Shown one piece after another: positions 47,197-56,064 of a DNA stretch of 64,000 nt (positions are counted from its first letter, which is position 1; the number at the start of each line of letters is the position of its first letter). The notes below the pieces were generated by a model. It worked only from the letters and a program-made list of their open reading frames with translations, ran no database searches and was not told the DNA's origin. The stretch is from Arthrospira sp. PCC 9108. Lineage in GTDB: Bacteria; Cyanobacteriota; Cyanobacteriia; Cyanobacteriales; Microcoleaceae. The translations under genes and the position numbers were made by a program. The DNA lies in assembly GCA_016745315.1 (NCBI GenBank), contig CP066886.1:310001-374000 (forward strand). The letters run 5' to 3'.

Positions 47197-48333
47197 ATGG
47201 ATACTTATGTACAAAGCCGTGGGATTTCTAAAGACTACTGCTGGTTAGATCAAAATCAAAGGAAAATTTCCGATCTACCGGATAATTTGAAGCGAATGCT
47301 GACAATGGTGGATGGGGATTATTTTTCCCTGGTGATTTATCGTGCCAATGGTCAGTTATCTTTGTTGGTTACGGCGTTGAAATCGCAAAATCGCATAGAT
47401 AACCAAACTCGGAAAATTTGTAATTCGGTTGTGTGGGCGGGCTGGTTTGGCAACGATTCTGATGAAGGAACATTGCGATCGCTTGCGATTCAAGCATTAA
47501 ATGGGGAGTTAGCAGCGAAAGTCGATCCAGCGGTTATTTCGGAAAATAACGATCGCGGTTTTACGGTCAACTTCGATCGCTTAAAACCGGAGAATCTTGG
47601 CCTTGCGTCCGTGGAAAATAACCCGGCTGATTCCGAGAAAATCGGCAACTTATCCGCCCTAAAAGATGAGCTAATTGGCGACCTGAAAAAATATGCTTTG
47701 CCCAAACATGATGGGATGTTAGTTGTAGTTTGCTCAACGGTCTCGAAATCCAGCCTTGAAGGGGAGCGAGTTTGGCGAGGTTTGTCGGATCAAATTTCTG
47801 GGGATGACTGGATTGACTTGCCCGGGGAGGATGATAAAAGTGACAACTTTCGCCGTCAATCTTCTTCTTCTAATCGTGATACTAATATATCTTCAAAGTC
47901 AGAAAAATCGAAATCTGGAACTGCTTCTACGCCTTCTTCGGGTTTACCGAAATCTTTTTCAGCCTCTCCAAGAAGTGATCAAAGAACTCCAGAAGATTCT
48001 CCCCTGAAAAAATGGATACCGATTATTGTACCTTTTATAATCGGTTTATTAATTGGGATAGTTGGTCATTATTTATACTACACTAATATTCCCAATAAGC
48101 AAAGAGAGCAAATTGAACAAAATGAACAAACAATTTCCCAGCAGAAACAAACAATTTCCCAGCAGAAACAAACAATTGATGAACAGGAAGACACGATCGC
48201 CCAAAAAGCAGAAACCATCAAAAATGAAGACAAACTAATGAAAGAAATACGAGATTATCTAAATGAATTTACTAAAAAAGGCTCACCCTTAATAAAGGGT
48301 GCCGAGGAGTTGGTCAATACAATTCAAAAATAA
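47197..48333 (+). CDS. Membrane-anchored coiled-coil protein (operon gene 3)
   Basis: A 378-residue protein with no recognised family. Residues 1-205 are a globular domain beginning MDTYVQSRGISKDYCW. Residues 215-270 are Ser/Asp/Lys-rich and probably disordered. One transmembrane helix lies at about 273-296. A coiled coil of QTISQQK heptad repeats (300-345) leads to a short C-terminal helix. ATG 47197, with AAGAGGA seven bases upstream, is chosen over the start at 47170. It is inferred to tether the two upstream GTPases to the membrane or to sense their state. Confidence 0.72.
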   Translation: MDTYVQSRGISKDYCWLDQNQRKISDLPDNLKRMLTMVDGDYFSLVIYRANGQLSLLVTALKSQNRIDNQTRKICNSVVWAGWFGNDSDEGTLRSLAIQALNGELAAKVDPAVISENNDRGFTVNFDRLKPENLGLASVENNPADSEKIGNLSALKDELIGDLKKYALPKHDGMLVVVCSTVSKSSLEGERVWRGLSDQISGDDWIDLPGEDDKSDNFRRQSSSSNRDTNISSKSEKSKSGTASTPSSGLPKSFSASPRSDQRTPEDSPLKKWIPIIVPFIIGLLIGIVGHYLYYTNIPNKQREQIEQNEQTISQQKQTISQQKQTIDEQEDTIAQKAETIKNEDKLMKEIRDYLNEFTKKGSPLIKGAEELVNTIQK

Positions 48334-48418
48334 TTGACCGCAGGCATTTTAAGGCGATCGCTGGTAACGCTGACTAGAGGCTCTGGCTCATTGGGATGCA
48401 GGACTATTCCAGTCTCCA

Positions 48419-49081
48419 TTATCCCTGTTCAGGGGACTGAAACTGCGCCATTAACCAGGCTCCAACTTGGGACTGGTCTTGGTTGCGACTCCGTTGTAGC
48501 GCTTGGTCTAGGGTCGCTATCTCTAGTCCTGGAAACATCAAAGAGACATCAATTCGTTGACTACCGCGATCGCTCATCTGATACGCCAAAACCTCCCCTG
48601 TTTCGACGTTCACAATCCAATATTCAGCAATCCCGACATCTTCATACAGCACTCGCTTAACGGTGCGATCGTCTAACAGGGATGATTTTGCCACCTCCAC
48701 CACCAAATCCGGCACCGGATACTCTTCCAGATTTACAATGTCAGTGCCCCTCGGGATGGCGGTTGCGTTGGTGCCAACGTAACAAGCTAAATCCGGCTGA
48801 AATTCGACATAGCCAGTTTTACGGAAAGAACAGTTGCCCACAATTGTGAACGGAATGCTTTTCAAAATGCCATAGAGATTAATAGCAAGGGCGATAATTG
48901 CATGATTGTTGCTGTGGTCAAAACCTACGGAGAGTTGCATTTCTAATCGCATTCGCCCATTGCTGTAATAGCCTTTGGATTTAGCGTGGGCGGGGTCATC
49001 CAAAGCACTCAGGTACTCATTCCAGGTAGCAAGAACCCAGGAATCGCTGGCGACTAACGTAGAGAGTGGATTCATGCTCAT
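48419..49081 (-). CDS. Uma2-family putative endonuclease
   Basis: A 220-residue PD-(D/E)XK-like protein of the Uma2 (DUF820) family, which is very expanded in cyanobacteria. It has the FQPDLACYVG segment, VPDLVVEVAKSS (catalytic Asp, then Glu-Val) and AEYWIVNVETGEVLAY. Biological targets are unknown. It lies two bases downstream of the DUF433 gene, suggesting a pair. Confidence 0.85.
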   Translation of the reverse strand: MSMNPLSTLVASDSWVLATWNEYLSALDDPAHAKSKGYYSNGRMRLEMQLSVGFDHSNNHAIIALAINLYGILKSIPFTIVGNCSFRKTGYVEFQPDLACYVGTNATAIPRGTDIVNLEEYPVPDLVVEVAKSSLLDDRTVKRVLYEDVGIAEYWIVNVETGEVLAYQMSDRGSQRIDVSLMFPGLEIATLDQALQRSRNQDQSQVGAWLMAQFQSPEQG

Positions 49082-49083
49082 CT

Positions 49084-49317
49084 TTAAATGCTTAACAGAT
49101 TCAAACGGGGGTGGTTTAGTTTACGAGCCGCATAGATTAGACAAGCCTTGAGATCACCAGCTTCGAGATCAGGCATTTCTTCAAGGATTTCTCCCTGACT
49201 TAAACCGGAGGCAAACAAGTCCAGGACATCGGATACTCGGATTCTCATTCCTCGGATACAGGGGCGACCGCCACATTGTCTAGGATTAACGGTAATTCTG
49301 GAAAGTAGTTCGCTCAT
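49084..49317 (-). CDS. DUF433 antitoxin-like protein
   Basis: A 77-residue winged-helix-like protein. RITVNPRQCGGRPCIRGMRIRVSDVL is the DUF433 signature, and such proteins act as VapB45-type antitoxins in some loci. It precedes the Uma2 gene by two bases on the same strand, so co-expression is likely. Whether Uma2 is its toxin is unknown. Confidence 0.85.
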   Translation of the reverse strand: MSELLSRITVNPRQCGGRPCIRGMRIRVSDVLDLFASGLSQGEILEEMPDLEAGDLKACLIYAARKLNHPRLNLLSI

Positions 49318-49412
49318 ACTTGATGGTTTCCTTGTGATTCGGTTCGATTCACGGTGTCGTTAATTTTAGTTTACTAGAAATTCCCCGAGTCCTAACCCAG
49401 CGTCTGGACTAC

Positions 49413-49489
49413 CGGGGGTCGCCAATCAACACCAAGGGCGACCAGAAAAACGGATGACGGTGAGACTGACTTAATTTCGCCTGACGCAA
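49413..49489 (-). pseudogene. Remnant of a CHAT-domain gene 3' end
   Basis: Seventy-seven bases nearly identical to the 3' end of the CHAT gene at 50840-50920. In the minus frame it still encodes LRQAKLSQSHRHPFFW and the terminal IGDPR, with no upstream remainder. It is a truncated duplicate of the neighbouring gene or the last piece of a lost paralogue. Confidence 0.8.
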
Positions 49490-49508
49490 TATCAAGCTAG
49501 ACTATTGC

Positions 49509-49898
49509 TTAACTAACGGTTTCGATCGCTGAATTGCTGATAATATTAGCATCAACTGTAGCCAGTGTTAACCCATAGTACATAGCGGTGGCTACAATAA
49601 ATCTGTCGGCTGGGTCTTGATGGGGTAGGGAAATCTGGCGACTTAAAATAGCAATGGCATAATTCATCTCAGCTTCACGAGTTTTCAGTGTTTTCAAAGC
49701 TAAGTTAACCCATGTAATCGGGTCAGGATGTAAAGATATCCGTTTTTTTTCTGCTAAAATCAATGTTTCCCAAATGCTAATTGGACTCAGCCAAAGTTCA
49801 GTATTAGGAGCGACAATTGTAGTTTGAAGTTGGCTTGATAAGCGTTGGTTTCCCAGTAAATACCACAGCCAAATGTGGGTATCTAGCAGCAGTTTCAT
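49509..49898 (-). CDS. PIN-domain toxin (VapC-like)
   Basis: A 129-residue PIN-fold ribonuclease. The N-terminal acidic residue is in LLLDTHIWLWY, Glu is in SIWETLILAEK, and the C-terminal acidic pair is in PHQDPADRFIVATA. The family cleaves RNA (often tRNA or rRNA) as a type II toxin. Its start overlaps the Phd-type antitoxin stop by four bases, the typical antitoxin-first order. Confidence 0.9.
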   Translation of the reverse strand: MKLLLDTHIWLWYLLGNQRLSSQLQTTIVAPNTELWLSPISIWETLILAEKKRISLHPDPITWVNLALKTLKTREAEMNYAIAILSRQISLPHQDPADRFIVATAMYYGLTLATVDANIISNSAIETVS

Positions 49899-50125
49899 TG
49901 CAGCACATCCCAGGGTTGAGGATCTGGAGTAATTATATCTCCTAAAATTTCACCGCTTCCCTTCATTACCCCAAAAGCGGGGCGTTCATCTGAGGGAGTG
50001 GCGGGATAGATAATCACTAAGGGTTTGCCTTCATGGATGACCGTAATGGGGGTTTTAGTGCGTTCGACTTCTAAAAAGAGATTCTGGAGAATTTGAGGCA
50101 GTTCATGGGTCGTAATTTCTGTCAT
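49895..50125 (-). CDS. Phd/YefM-type antitoxin
   Basis: A 76-residue protein with ITTHELPQILQNLFLEVERT and TPITVIHEGKPLVIIYP, the Phd/YefM DNA-binding N-terminal pattern, and a short acidic C-terminus that should bind the toxin. It precedes the PIN gene with a four-base overlap. GGAGG lies upstream of the ATG. Confidence 0.85.
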   Translation of the reverse strand: MTEITTHELPQILQNLFLEVERTKTPITVIHEGKPLVIIYPATPSDERPAFGVMKGSGEILGDIITPDPQPWDVLQ

Positions 50126-50327
50126 CGGTTACCTCCTGGAGGGTGAAAAAATCTTGTAAATGTCGCACCGCTGAATTTTAGCTGATTAGAAATTCCCGGA
50201 GTCCTGACCTACGGTATTTCCGAAGTCATATCTAATCCGATTAAATAACCATTACCCGTTGTTCCAGAAACCCGGTTTCGGGTCAGGATGCGTGAATAAG
50301 TGGGAGATGACCTGATGGGCGCGTTAA

Positions 50328-50639
50328 TCAACTGTCCAATCTTGAATTGTTAAGCCTGGGACTTTCCTGAAATCTTGGAGGTTTCGGGTTAACAAAACCC
50401 GATCGCCCTATCCCGCGATCGCCGCCATTCTCAGATCCATTGTAGAGACTCGAATTTTTTGCGCTTCGTAGCTCCTGGAAAACTGCGATCGCCTGCACAT
50501 CAAAGGGTAAAATGGGAGCCGAGGCAAGGCATTGGAGAATCTCTGACAATAGAGAATGCTGACTTATCCGATTCATTAAACGGGAAAACTCTCGTCGAGA
50601 CCCTCCTTGCCAAAAACTAATGTGGTCCGATGAGAGCAA
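50328..50639 (-). pseudogene. Degenerate vapC-like PIN gene
   Basis: The N-terminal LSSDHISFWQGGSRREFSRL resembles the start of PIN toxins. The central part with the conserved acids is missing. The C-terminal STMDLRMAAIAG...GDRVLLTRNLQDFRKVPG is in a different frame and contains a TAG. So an internal deletion, a frameshift and a nonsense codon all affect it. The matching antitoxin is not found next to it. Confidence 0.7.
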
Positions 50640-50839
50640 ATAATTGACGTCGGGTTGCCCTCCTTCCTAGATTCTAGCTATTAGGCGCGAAAAGTGCGCC
50701 CATCTTTAAGGGTTTCCAGAAATGGGGTTTCGTCAGAAATAGAACCCACAACTTACAAGGTAACTCTTTTCTAGTTTAGAGTTGGGGAACCCCAACGGTC
50801 TACAGTCAACTCTATAGTTCTGGTTCTGGTGGTGACTCC

Positions 50840-51934
50840 CTAACGGGGGTCGCCAATCAACACCAACGGCGACCAGAAAAAGGGATGACGGTGAGACTGA
50901 CTTAACTTCGCCTGACGCAACGCCTCCACCTTGGTTAACCCCTCCTGCATCACCAGACGATAAAATTCCGTTGTCACTGCCTCTGTCGCCTGGTCATCCA
51001 CATTCCACAACGTCGCCATCAATGCCCGGGCCCCGGCACGTTCCCAAATATAAGCCATCCCCATAATCGCATCTCCATCGATATTGGTCTGTAACGCCGT
51101 CTGACAGGCGGTTAAGGCCACCAATTGCGTATCCTGTAACCCCAGTAACGCCGCATCCGCTAGGGGATATTCTCCATCGGCAAATAACAGGGTGTTGGGG
51201 TTCATGTGGATTTCTCGTTGCTCGTCATCGGCACAAGTCTCTCCCAAACAACAACCCAATTGCTGAAAACAGCCGTGGGTGGCTAGATGCAGATAGCGAT
51301 GACGGGGGGATTGACGTTTGAACACCTCCAAGGTGGCCTGTTGGTGGCGGTAAATCTCACTCTCTGGGGCGAGGCGGAGGAGGGCATCGACTTCGGCTTC
51401 GGTTCCCGGGAGGTTAAAGGGGTCTAGGGGTTGGGGATTGGCAAAGCCTAGCACTCGGTAGTCCCCAGAGAAGCGGGGGGAAAGGGTGGCGGTGACTAGG
51501 GCGACGGTGAGCAAGGTTCCCCCCAGTTTCCAATGGTGTTTGACCGTCGCGCCAATGCCCAGGACTCCCAGGAGGAGGGGAATCGTCCACAGGGGAAAGG
51601 TGAGAAACCGGGAGGGGGAAGGATTGGCGAGGAGGGAACGACTGGAGAGACGAGTGAGGTAATGGATGGGGTACTGTTGCAGGAGGAAACGGTCGGTTTG
51701 TGAGTCCCGGAGGGTTTCAAAGGGGAATTGTCGCAGGGACCCGGTGGCGATGATGGCGAGTTGTTGGGGGTTGAGTGCCTCAATGTCTTGGGCAACCGGG
51801 CGGATCAGGTGGTCGTAGAGGGAGGCGGAAACCCGACGATAGCCAGAATTGCGGCTTTGGAGCATCTGGCGATAGTCTGTCACCCAGTTGTTAAATTCAT
51901 CGGCATCGATGGGGACTTTCTGGACGCTGAGGCT
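50840..51934 (-). pseudogene. CHAT-domain part of a split TPR-CHAT gene
   Basis: C-terminal 364 residues of a caspase-like (CHAT) protease protein; the first intact in-frame start inside is 51883. The catalytic His is in LHLATHGCFQ and the Cys in ALTACQTAL, both intact, and the end FFWSPLVLIGDP is typical. Unusually, about 46 hydrophobic residues forming two possible membrane helices lie inside the domain, after YLTRLSSRSLL. The frame stays open to 51934, where TnpB element 2 begins. Joining 51934 to 53273 restores one frame of about 633 residues. Confidence 0.85.
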
Positions 51935-53272
51935 TTGACGCTCCCCTGCCTAAAGGCGGGGGGATTCTTCATTCACAGACTCACCGTAATTGAGCAGGAT
52001 TTCTCCAACACAACTAGAGGACAAGTCTCCTGAAGCTTGAGATTTGGTGCGCCCCACCATACTTAATCCTTTTTGCAAGATGTTGATGGCTGCGTTTCTA
52101 TCACGACAATCTATATATCCACAGTTAGGACATACATGAGTACGAGTAGATAACGACTTCTCGACTTTTTGCCCACAATTAGAGCAATTTTGAGAAGTAT
52201 TATGAGGTGGAACAGCAATCACTAACTTGCCGTACTTCTCCCCAAAATACTCTAACCATCGTCTAAAAGTAGCCCATCCTGCATCAGTTATCGACTTAGC
52301 TAAACGATGATTTTTAACCATACCTCGAATATTTAAGTCTTCACAAACTACCAAATCGTTAGATTGGATTAAACGGAGTGCCACGCTCTTGACAAACTCT
52401 TCTCGCTGTCTGCTTACTCTTAAATGCTTTTTGGCATATCCTTGTCTAGCTTTGTGATAATTCCGGGATTGTTTTTGACCTTTGCGGTATTTTTTAGACT
52501 TTCTTTTATTGAGACGATTTAATTGTTTTTCTGATTGACGATAAAGCTGGGGACAATCAACTTGATTTCCTTGTGCATCAACTAAAAAGAATTTTAAACC
52601 GACATCAATACCTGTTGCTTGTTTAGAGGGATTTAAAGGTTTTATGGTATCTCTAGGGTCTAATTTAATGCAGAATTGAACATAATATCCATCGGCACGG
52701 TTAATAATCCTGACCCGCTTAATTTGCTCAGGTTGGTAGTAATTAATGTCCCTAGAACCTATCAACTTAAGTTGACCTATACCCTTTTTATCTGTAAAGG
52801 TAATATGACGTTTATCGTCTGATAGTTTCCATCCAGAGACTTTATACTCAACTGAACGAGAGTGTTTTTTGAATTGAGGATAACCCTTTTTACCTTTGAC
52901 GTTATTTTGACAATTTTCGTAAAAACGAGTAATTGCTCTTAAGGTTCTCTCAACAGCAGCTTGGCAAGCATGGGAGTTTAAATCGTTAACAAAATTAAAC
53001 TCTTTTCTTAATCTCGTGTTGTATCTAAATAACTCAACCTTGCCTACACCCCGATTGTCCATCCAATAACGCAAAACTTTATTTCGAACAAATTGAGTGG
53101 TCCGAATAGCTTCGTTGATGGCTTCAATTTGACGTGGCTTGGGCTTGACTTTGTATTCGAGTACGAACATTTTGACAGCGCTTGCTCTTGCATCAAATAC
53201 TAACACCAAATTGACAGAATGATAAAGTTAAACCCAAAAAGCCGTCCTCCGCTACGCTAAAGGACGGGGCTT
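51935..53272 (-). mobile_element. IS200/IS605-type element carrying tnpB only (element 2), inside a TPR-CHAT gene
   Basis: The right-end hairpin GCC...GGC with CCCC/GGGG arms (51943-51962) overlaps the tnpB stop. The left-end hairpin CCGTCCT/AGGACGG lies near 53251-53270. No tnpA. Host sequence reads GGGTAC before the left end and AGCCTC after a TCAA at the right end. The 1338-bp length, a multiple of three, and the absence of a target duplication fit IS605-type insertion. Confidence 0.82.
51950..53170 (-). CDS. tnpB: RNA-guided endonuclease TnpB (element 2)
   Basis: A 406-residue TnpB from ATG 53170 (MFVLEYKVKPKPRQIE); the open frame extends 13 codons upstream. RuvC-I Asp is in GIDVGLKFFLV, RuvC-II Glu in VCEDLNIRGM, the zinc ribbon is CSNCG...CPNCG and RuvC-III Asp is in CRDRNAAINIL, so all catalytic positions are kept. 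It differs clearly from element 1 TnpB and represents a separate subgroup. Its guide region would derive from host sequence at the 51934 junction. Confidence 0.93.
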   Translation of the reverse strand: MFVLEYKVKPKPRQIEAINEAIRTTQFVRNKVLRYWMDNRGVGKVELFRYNTRLRKEFNFVNDLNSHACQAAVERTLRAITRFYENCQNNVKGKKGYPQFKKHSRSVEYKVSGWKLSDDKRHITFTDKKGIGQLKLIGSRDINYYQPEQIKRVRIINRADGYYVQFCIKLDPRDTIKPLNPSKQATGIDVGLKFFLVDAQGNQVDCPQLYRQSEKQLNRLNKRKSKKYRKGQKQSRNYHKARQGYAKKHLRVSRQREEFVKSVALRLIQSNDLVVCEDLNIRGMVKNHRLAKSITDAGWATFRRWLEYFGEKYGKLVIAVPPHNTSQNCSNCGQKVEKSLSTRTHVCPNCGYIDCRDRNAAINILQKGLSMVGRTKSQASGDLSSSCVGEILLNYGESVNEESPRL

Positions 53273-54079
53273 GTACCCAATTTTTCGGTCATCGAGGGCG
53301 GCTTGGGCTTCGGGGTTGGCGACTCTCACACCGATGAGACGGTTATAATCGGCGAGTTCGTAGGTGGTGAAGCGGTTCGCCCATTCAAAGGCGCGTTGGG
53401 GCTGGTTTTGGTCGATGAGGATGTCAACCAGGGCGACGGCGGGGCCGCGATTGGTTTGGAGGAAAGTCTCCCGGAATTCTTTTTGCAGTTCACTACGCAG
53501 GGAGAGGAGGATGTTGAGGGAGTCTTCCCAGTGGGTGATGGCTTTGTCCGGTTGATTGGTGTCTCGGTAGACAGACGCTATGTTGCTGAGAGTGGTGGCT
53601 TCTCCTGATCGATCGCCCACTTCTCGGAAAATTGGCAAAGCCTGATTGAAATAGTCCAAAGATTTAGTCCGGTTGCCCAAGGCATTGTACACCAAGCCAA
53701 TGTTAGTGAGGATGGTGGCTTCCCCTGATCTGTTATTCGTCTCTCGAAAAGGAATCAGTGCTTGTTCATAGAACTCTAAAGCCTTTTGTCTTTGTCCGAT
53801 CCGGTTATAATTTCGACCAATCCCTAAAAGGGCTACAGCTTCCAACTGCCGATGTTGCCATTGTCGAGCCGCTTCTAAAACACGCTCAAACGTCTCAATC
53901 GCCTGCACAGGTTGCCCCTGTCGTGTCTGTTTAAGGGCTTCCTGTAACAGTTCCTCAACCTCCCTTTGCGACAGTCTCCCCTGCACCAAAACCGTCTGTG
54001 CCTCCACCCAAGGCGACAGAGACCCCATGCCCAACAGCAGCGAAACCGTCAACAGCGAACTTACCCAGCGTCCAGTCAT
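53273..54079 (-). pseudogene. TPR part of a split TPR-CHAT gene
   Basis: N-terminal 269 residues: a signal peptide (LLTVSLLLGMGSLSPWVEAQ), then four to five tetratricopeptide repeats with the RIGQRQKALEFYEQAL and ALGNRTKSLDYFNQALP pattern, then a linker ending RKIGY. The open frame continues seven codons into the TnpB element to a stop at 53252. The signal peptide suggests the whole protein was exported. The 5' end of the gene is also copied at 55387. Confidence 0.85.
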
Positions 54080-54553
54080 GGCTCAACTCTCCCTGTGACT
54101 TCCTCTCCTCTATTATTGCCCGAAGGCGCAGAAATTGAGTCGCCCCAACCGCCACAGACAGGACATAACCCCTAAATGTAGGGGCGATTCGCGAATCGCC
54201 TCTACAGATTGATGGTTGGCCCTTCCCCAATGCATAAGTCCTGACAGAGCCATGATTTGAGTCTCATCGCCCCTGCCGTTTCTCCACGACTATAATCAAG
54301 GTAATCACACTCTTGCTGGTGCCATGAACCTATCCCTCACCCCAGAAATAGAACAACGGATTGCGGCTCAACTCAACCCAGGACATGACCAATCCACCCA
54401 TGAGGTCATCTTAGCCGCCCTAGAACTCCTGGACCAACGCCAGCAATAGCTGAGTGAACTGCGTCAGGAAATGGCGATGAGTGCCACTCCAATTGAACAG
54501 GGACAAGTTATAGATGGAGAAGTGGTCTGCGATCGCATCCTCAACCGTTTACA
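54069..54553. repeat. Segmental duplication, copy A (485 bp)
   Basis: Nearly identical to 55387-55871 with the same length. It includes the first codons and upstream region of the TPR-CHAT gene, a near-perfect 30-bp palindrome TGTAGGGGCGATTCG/CGAATCGCCTCTACA (54177-54206), a leader, and a ParD-like gene. Part of it recurs at 56815-56997. Confidence 0.92.
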
Positions 54554-54575
54554 TCATTTTTCCTCGACCCGATAG
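54324..54575 (+). pseudogene. ParD-like antitoxin with in-frame stop, copy A
   Basis: MNLSLTPEIEQRIAAQL followed by EVILAALELLDQRQ is a ribbon-helix-helix ParD/CopG-type antitoxin start. TAG occurs at 54447-54449, in place of a probable Gln codon. The frame then reads on through LSELRQEMAMSATPIEQG to a stop at 54573. No ParE toxin follows. The identical stop codon position in copy B shows the mutation predates the duplication. Confidence 0.75.
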
Positions 54576-54645
54576 CATCGATATTGCTCGGACTATCAAT
54601 GGGTATTCGGATTCATAATCACTGAAAACAAAACCAGAAAAAATC

Positions 54646-54885
54646 ATGAAAAACACAACCCAATTTCAAGAAATTGCTGCCGAAGTGCAACTGTTTAATG
54701 ATATCGAACAAAAGGAAAAATTTGTTTTTGTCGTCGGTGCTTTAGTTTCTCGATTAATTAGCCTTCAGAAAGGAGCAGAAATTATGGAGATAGAACCCGA
54801 AATGCTTTTAAAGATTTTGGAAATGATGAGTATCAATTTCTCTTATCTTACCCCTGAAGATATTAAAATGGAAAAAACTTGGTAA
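54646..54885 (+). CDS. UPF0175-like antitoxin candidate
   Basis: A 79-residue helical protein with FVVGALVSRLISLQKGAEIMEIEPEMLLKIL, a helix-turn-helix arrangement as in UPF0175 proteins that pair with DUF3368 toxins. The next gene begins six bases after its stop. Assignment rests on size, partner and helix pattern. Confidence 0.7.
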   Translation: MKNTTQFQEIAAEVQLFNDIEQKEKFVFVVGALVSRLISLQKGAEIMEIEPEMLLKILEMMSINFSYLTPEDIKMEKTW

Positions 54886-54890
54886 AAACG

Positions 54891-55373
54891 ATGAAAATTG
54901 TTTTCAATTGTTCTCCGTTAATTTTCCTGGCTAGATTAGACTTCCTAGAAAATTTTATCAATGACGCCCATCAGTTTTATATCCCCCTAGGGGTGCAATT
55001 AGAAATCAATGCCAAACCAGATTCAGCATCAAAATACGTTAATCGACTGATTTTAAATCAGCAATTATTAGTCCAAGAACTTAAATTACTATCTTTGGCG
55101 AATCGTTTAAATGATAGGCTAGGCCGAGGGGAATCAGAGGCCATTTCTTTGGCAATAGAGTTACAAGCAGATTATATAATTCTTGATGATTTTGCGGCTA
55201 GAAAGGATGCTAAAAGATTGGGCTTAAATGTTAAAGGAACTTTGGCAGTGGTTCGCAAATTACACTTAGAAGGTCAGATTAATATTTCAGATTTTGATGT
55301 TTTGTATCAAAAAATCACAGAAATCAATTTTCGAGTCAAGCGAGAAATTTTTGATGAGATTTTTGATAATTAG
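54891..55373 (+). CDS. DUF3368 PIN-like toxin
   Basis: A 160-residue PIN-superfamily protein. The acidic sites are in VFNCSPLIFLARL (Asn where Asp is usual), LGRGESEAISLA (Glu/Glu) and DYIILDDFAARKDAKRLG (Asp-Asp). LNVKGTLAVV is characteristic of DUF3368. ATG 54891 is preferred over the upstream TTG at 54879. It follows an UPF0175-like gene, the usual order. Confidence 0.82.
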   Translation: MKIVFNCSPLIFLARLDFLENFINDAHQFYIPLGVQLEINAKPDSASKYVNRLILNQQLLVQELKLLSLANRLNDRLGRGESEAISLAIELQADYIILDDFAARKDAKRLGLNVKGTLAVVRKLHLEGQINISDFDVLYQKITEINFRVKREIFDEIFDN

Positions 55374-55386
55374 ATTAGGAATTAAA

Positions 55387-56026
55387 CGTCCAGTCATGGC
55401 TCAACTCTCCCTGTAACTGCCTCTCCTTTATTATTGCCCGAAGGCGCAGAAATTGAGTCGCCCCAACCGCCACAGACAGGACATGAACCCTAAATATAGG
55501 GGCGATTCGCGAATCGCCTCTACAGATTGATGGTTGGCCCTTCCCAAATGCGTAAGTCCTGACAGAGCCATGATTTGAGTCTCATCGCCCCTGCTGTTTC
55601 TCCACGACTATAATCACGGGAATCACACTCTTGCTGGTGTCATGAACCTATCACTCACCCCAGAAATAGAACAACGGATTGCGGATCAACTCAACCCAGG
55701 ACATGACCAATCCACCCATGAGGTCATCTTAGCCGCCCTAGAACTCCTGGACCAACGCCAGCAATAGCTGACTGAACTGCGTCAGGAAATGGCGATGAGT
55801 GCCACTCCAATTGAACAGGGACAAGTTATAGAGGGAGAAGTGGTCTGCGATCGCATCTTCAACCGTTTACAGCAACCGAACCCGGGTCAATAATGGGAAC
55901 CAATTCTGTCTGTGAAGCGGCCCCTGTTGGCGGCTTCCTTGGGTTCGCTGAGAATGATAGCGGTTGCTATCATAGACACAACTTGCCTCTGTTTCCCTAG
56001 GCGTTTTTCACCCCCTAGGTTTCACC
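55387..56026. repeat. Segmental duplication, copy B with extension
   Basis: Bases 55387-55871 duplicate 54069-54553, and 55937-56026 recur at 56996-57086. The palindrome is at 55495-55524. The extension contains a TGATAGC/GCTATCA hairpin. Together these define the parent of the shorter copy C. Confidence 0.9.
55642..55893 (+). pseudogene. ParD-like antitoxin with in-frame stop, copy B
   Basis: Same reading frame as copy A, with TAG at 55765-55767 at the identical codon. The frame continues past it (LTELRQEMAMSATPIEQG) to TAA at 55891. Differences from copy A are few. No toxin gene of the ParE type is adjacent. Confidence 0.75.
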
Positions 56027-56064
56027 ATTCGGCAATGTTATTACTGAATTAACGATAAAAAAAT

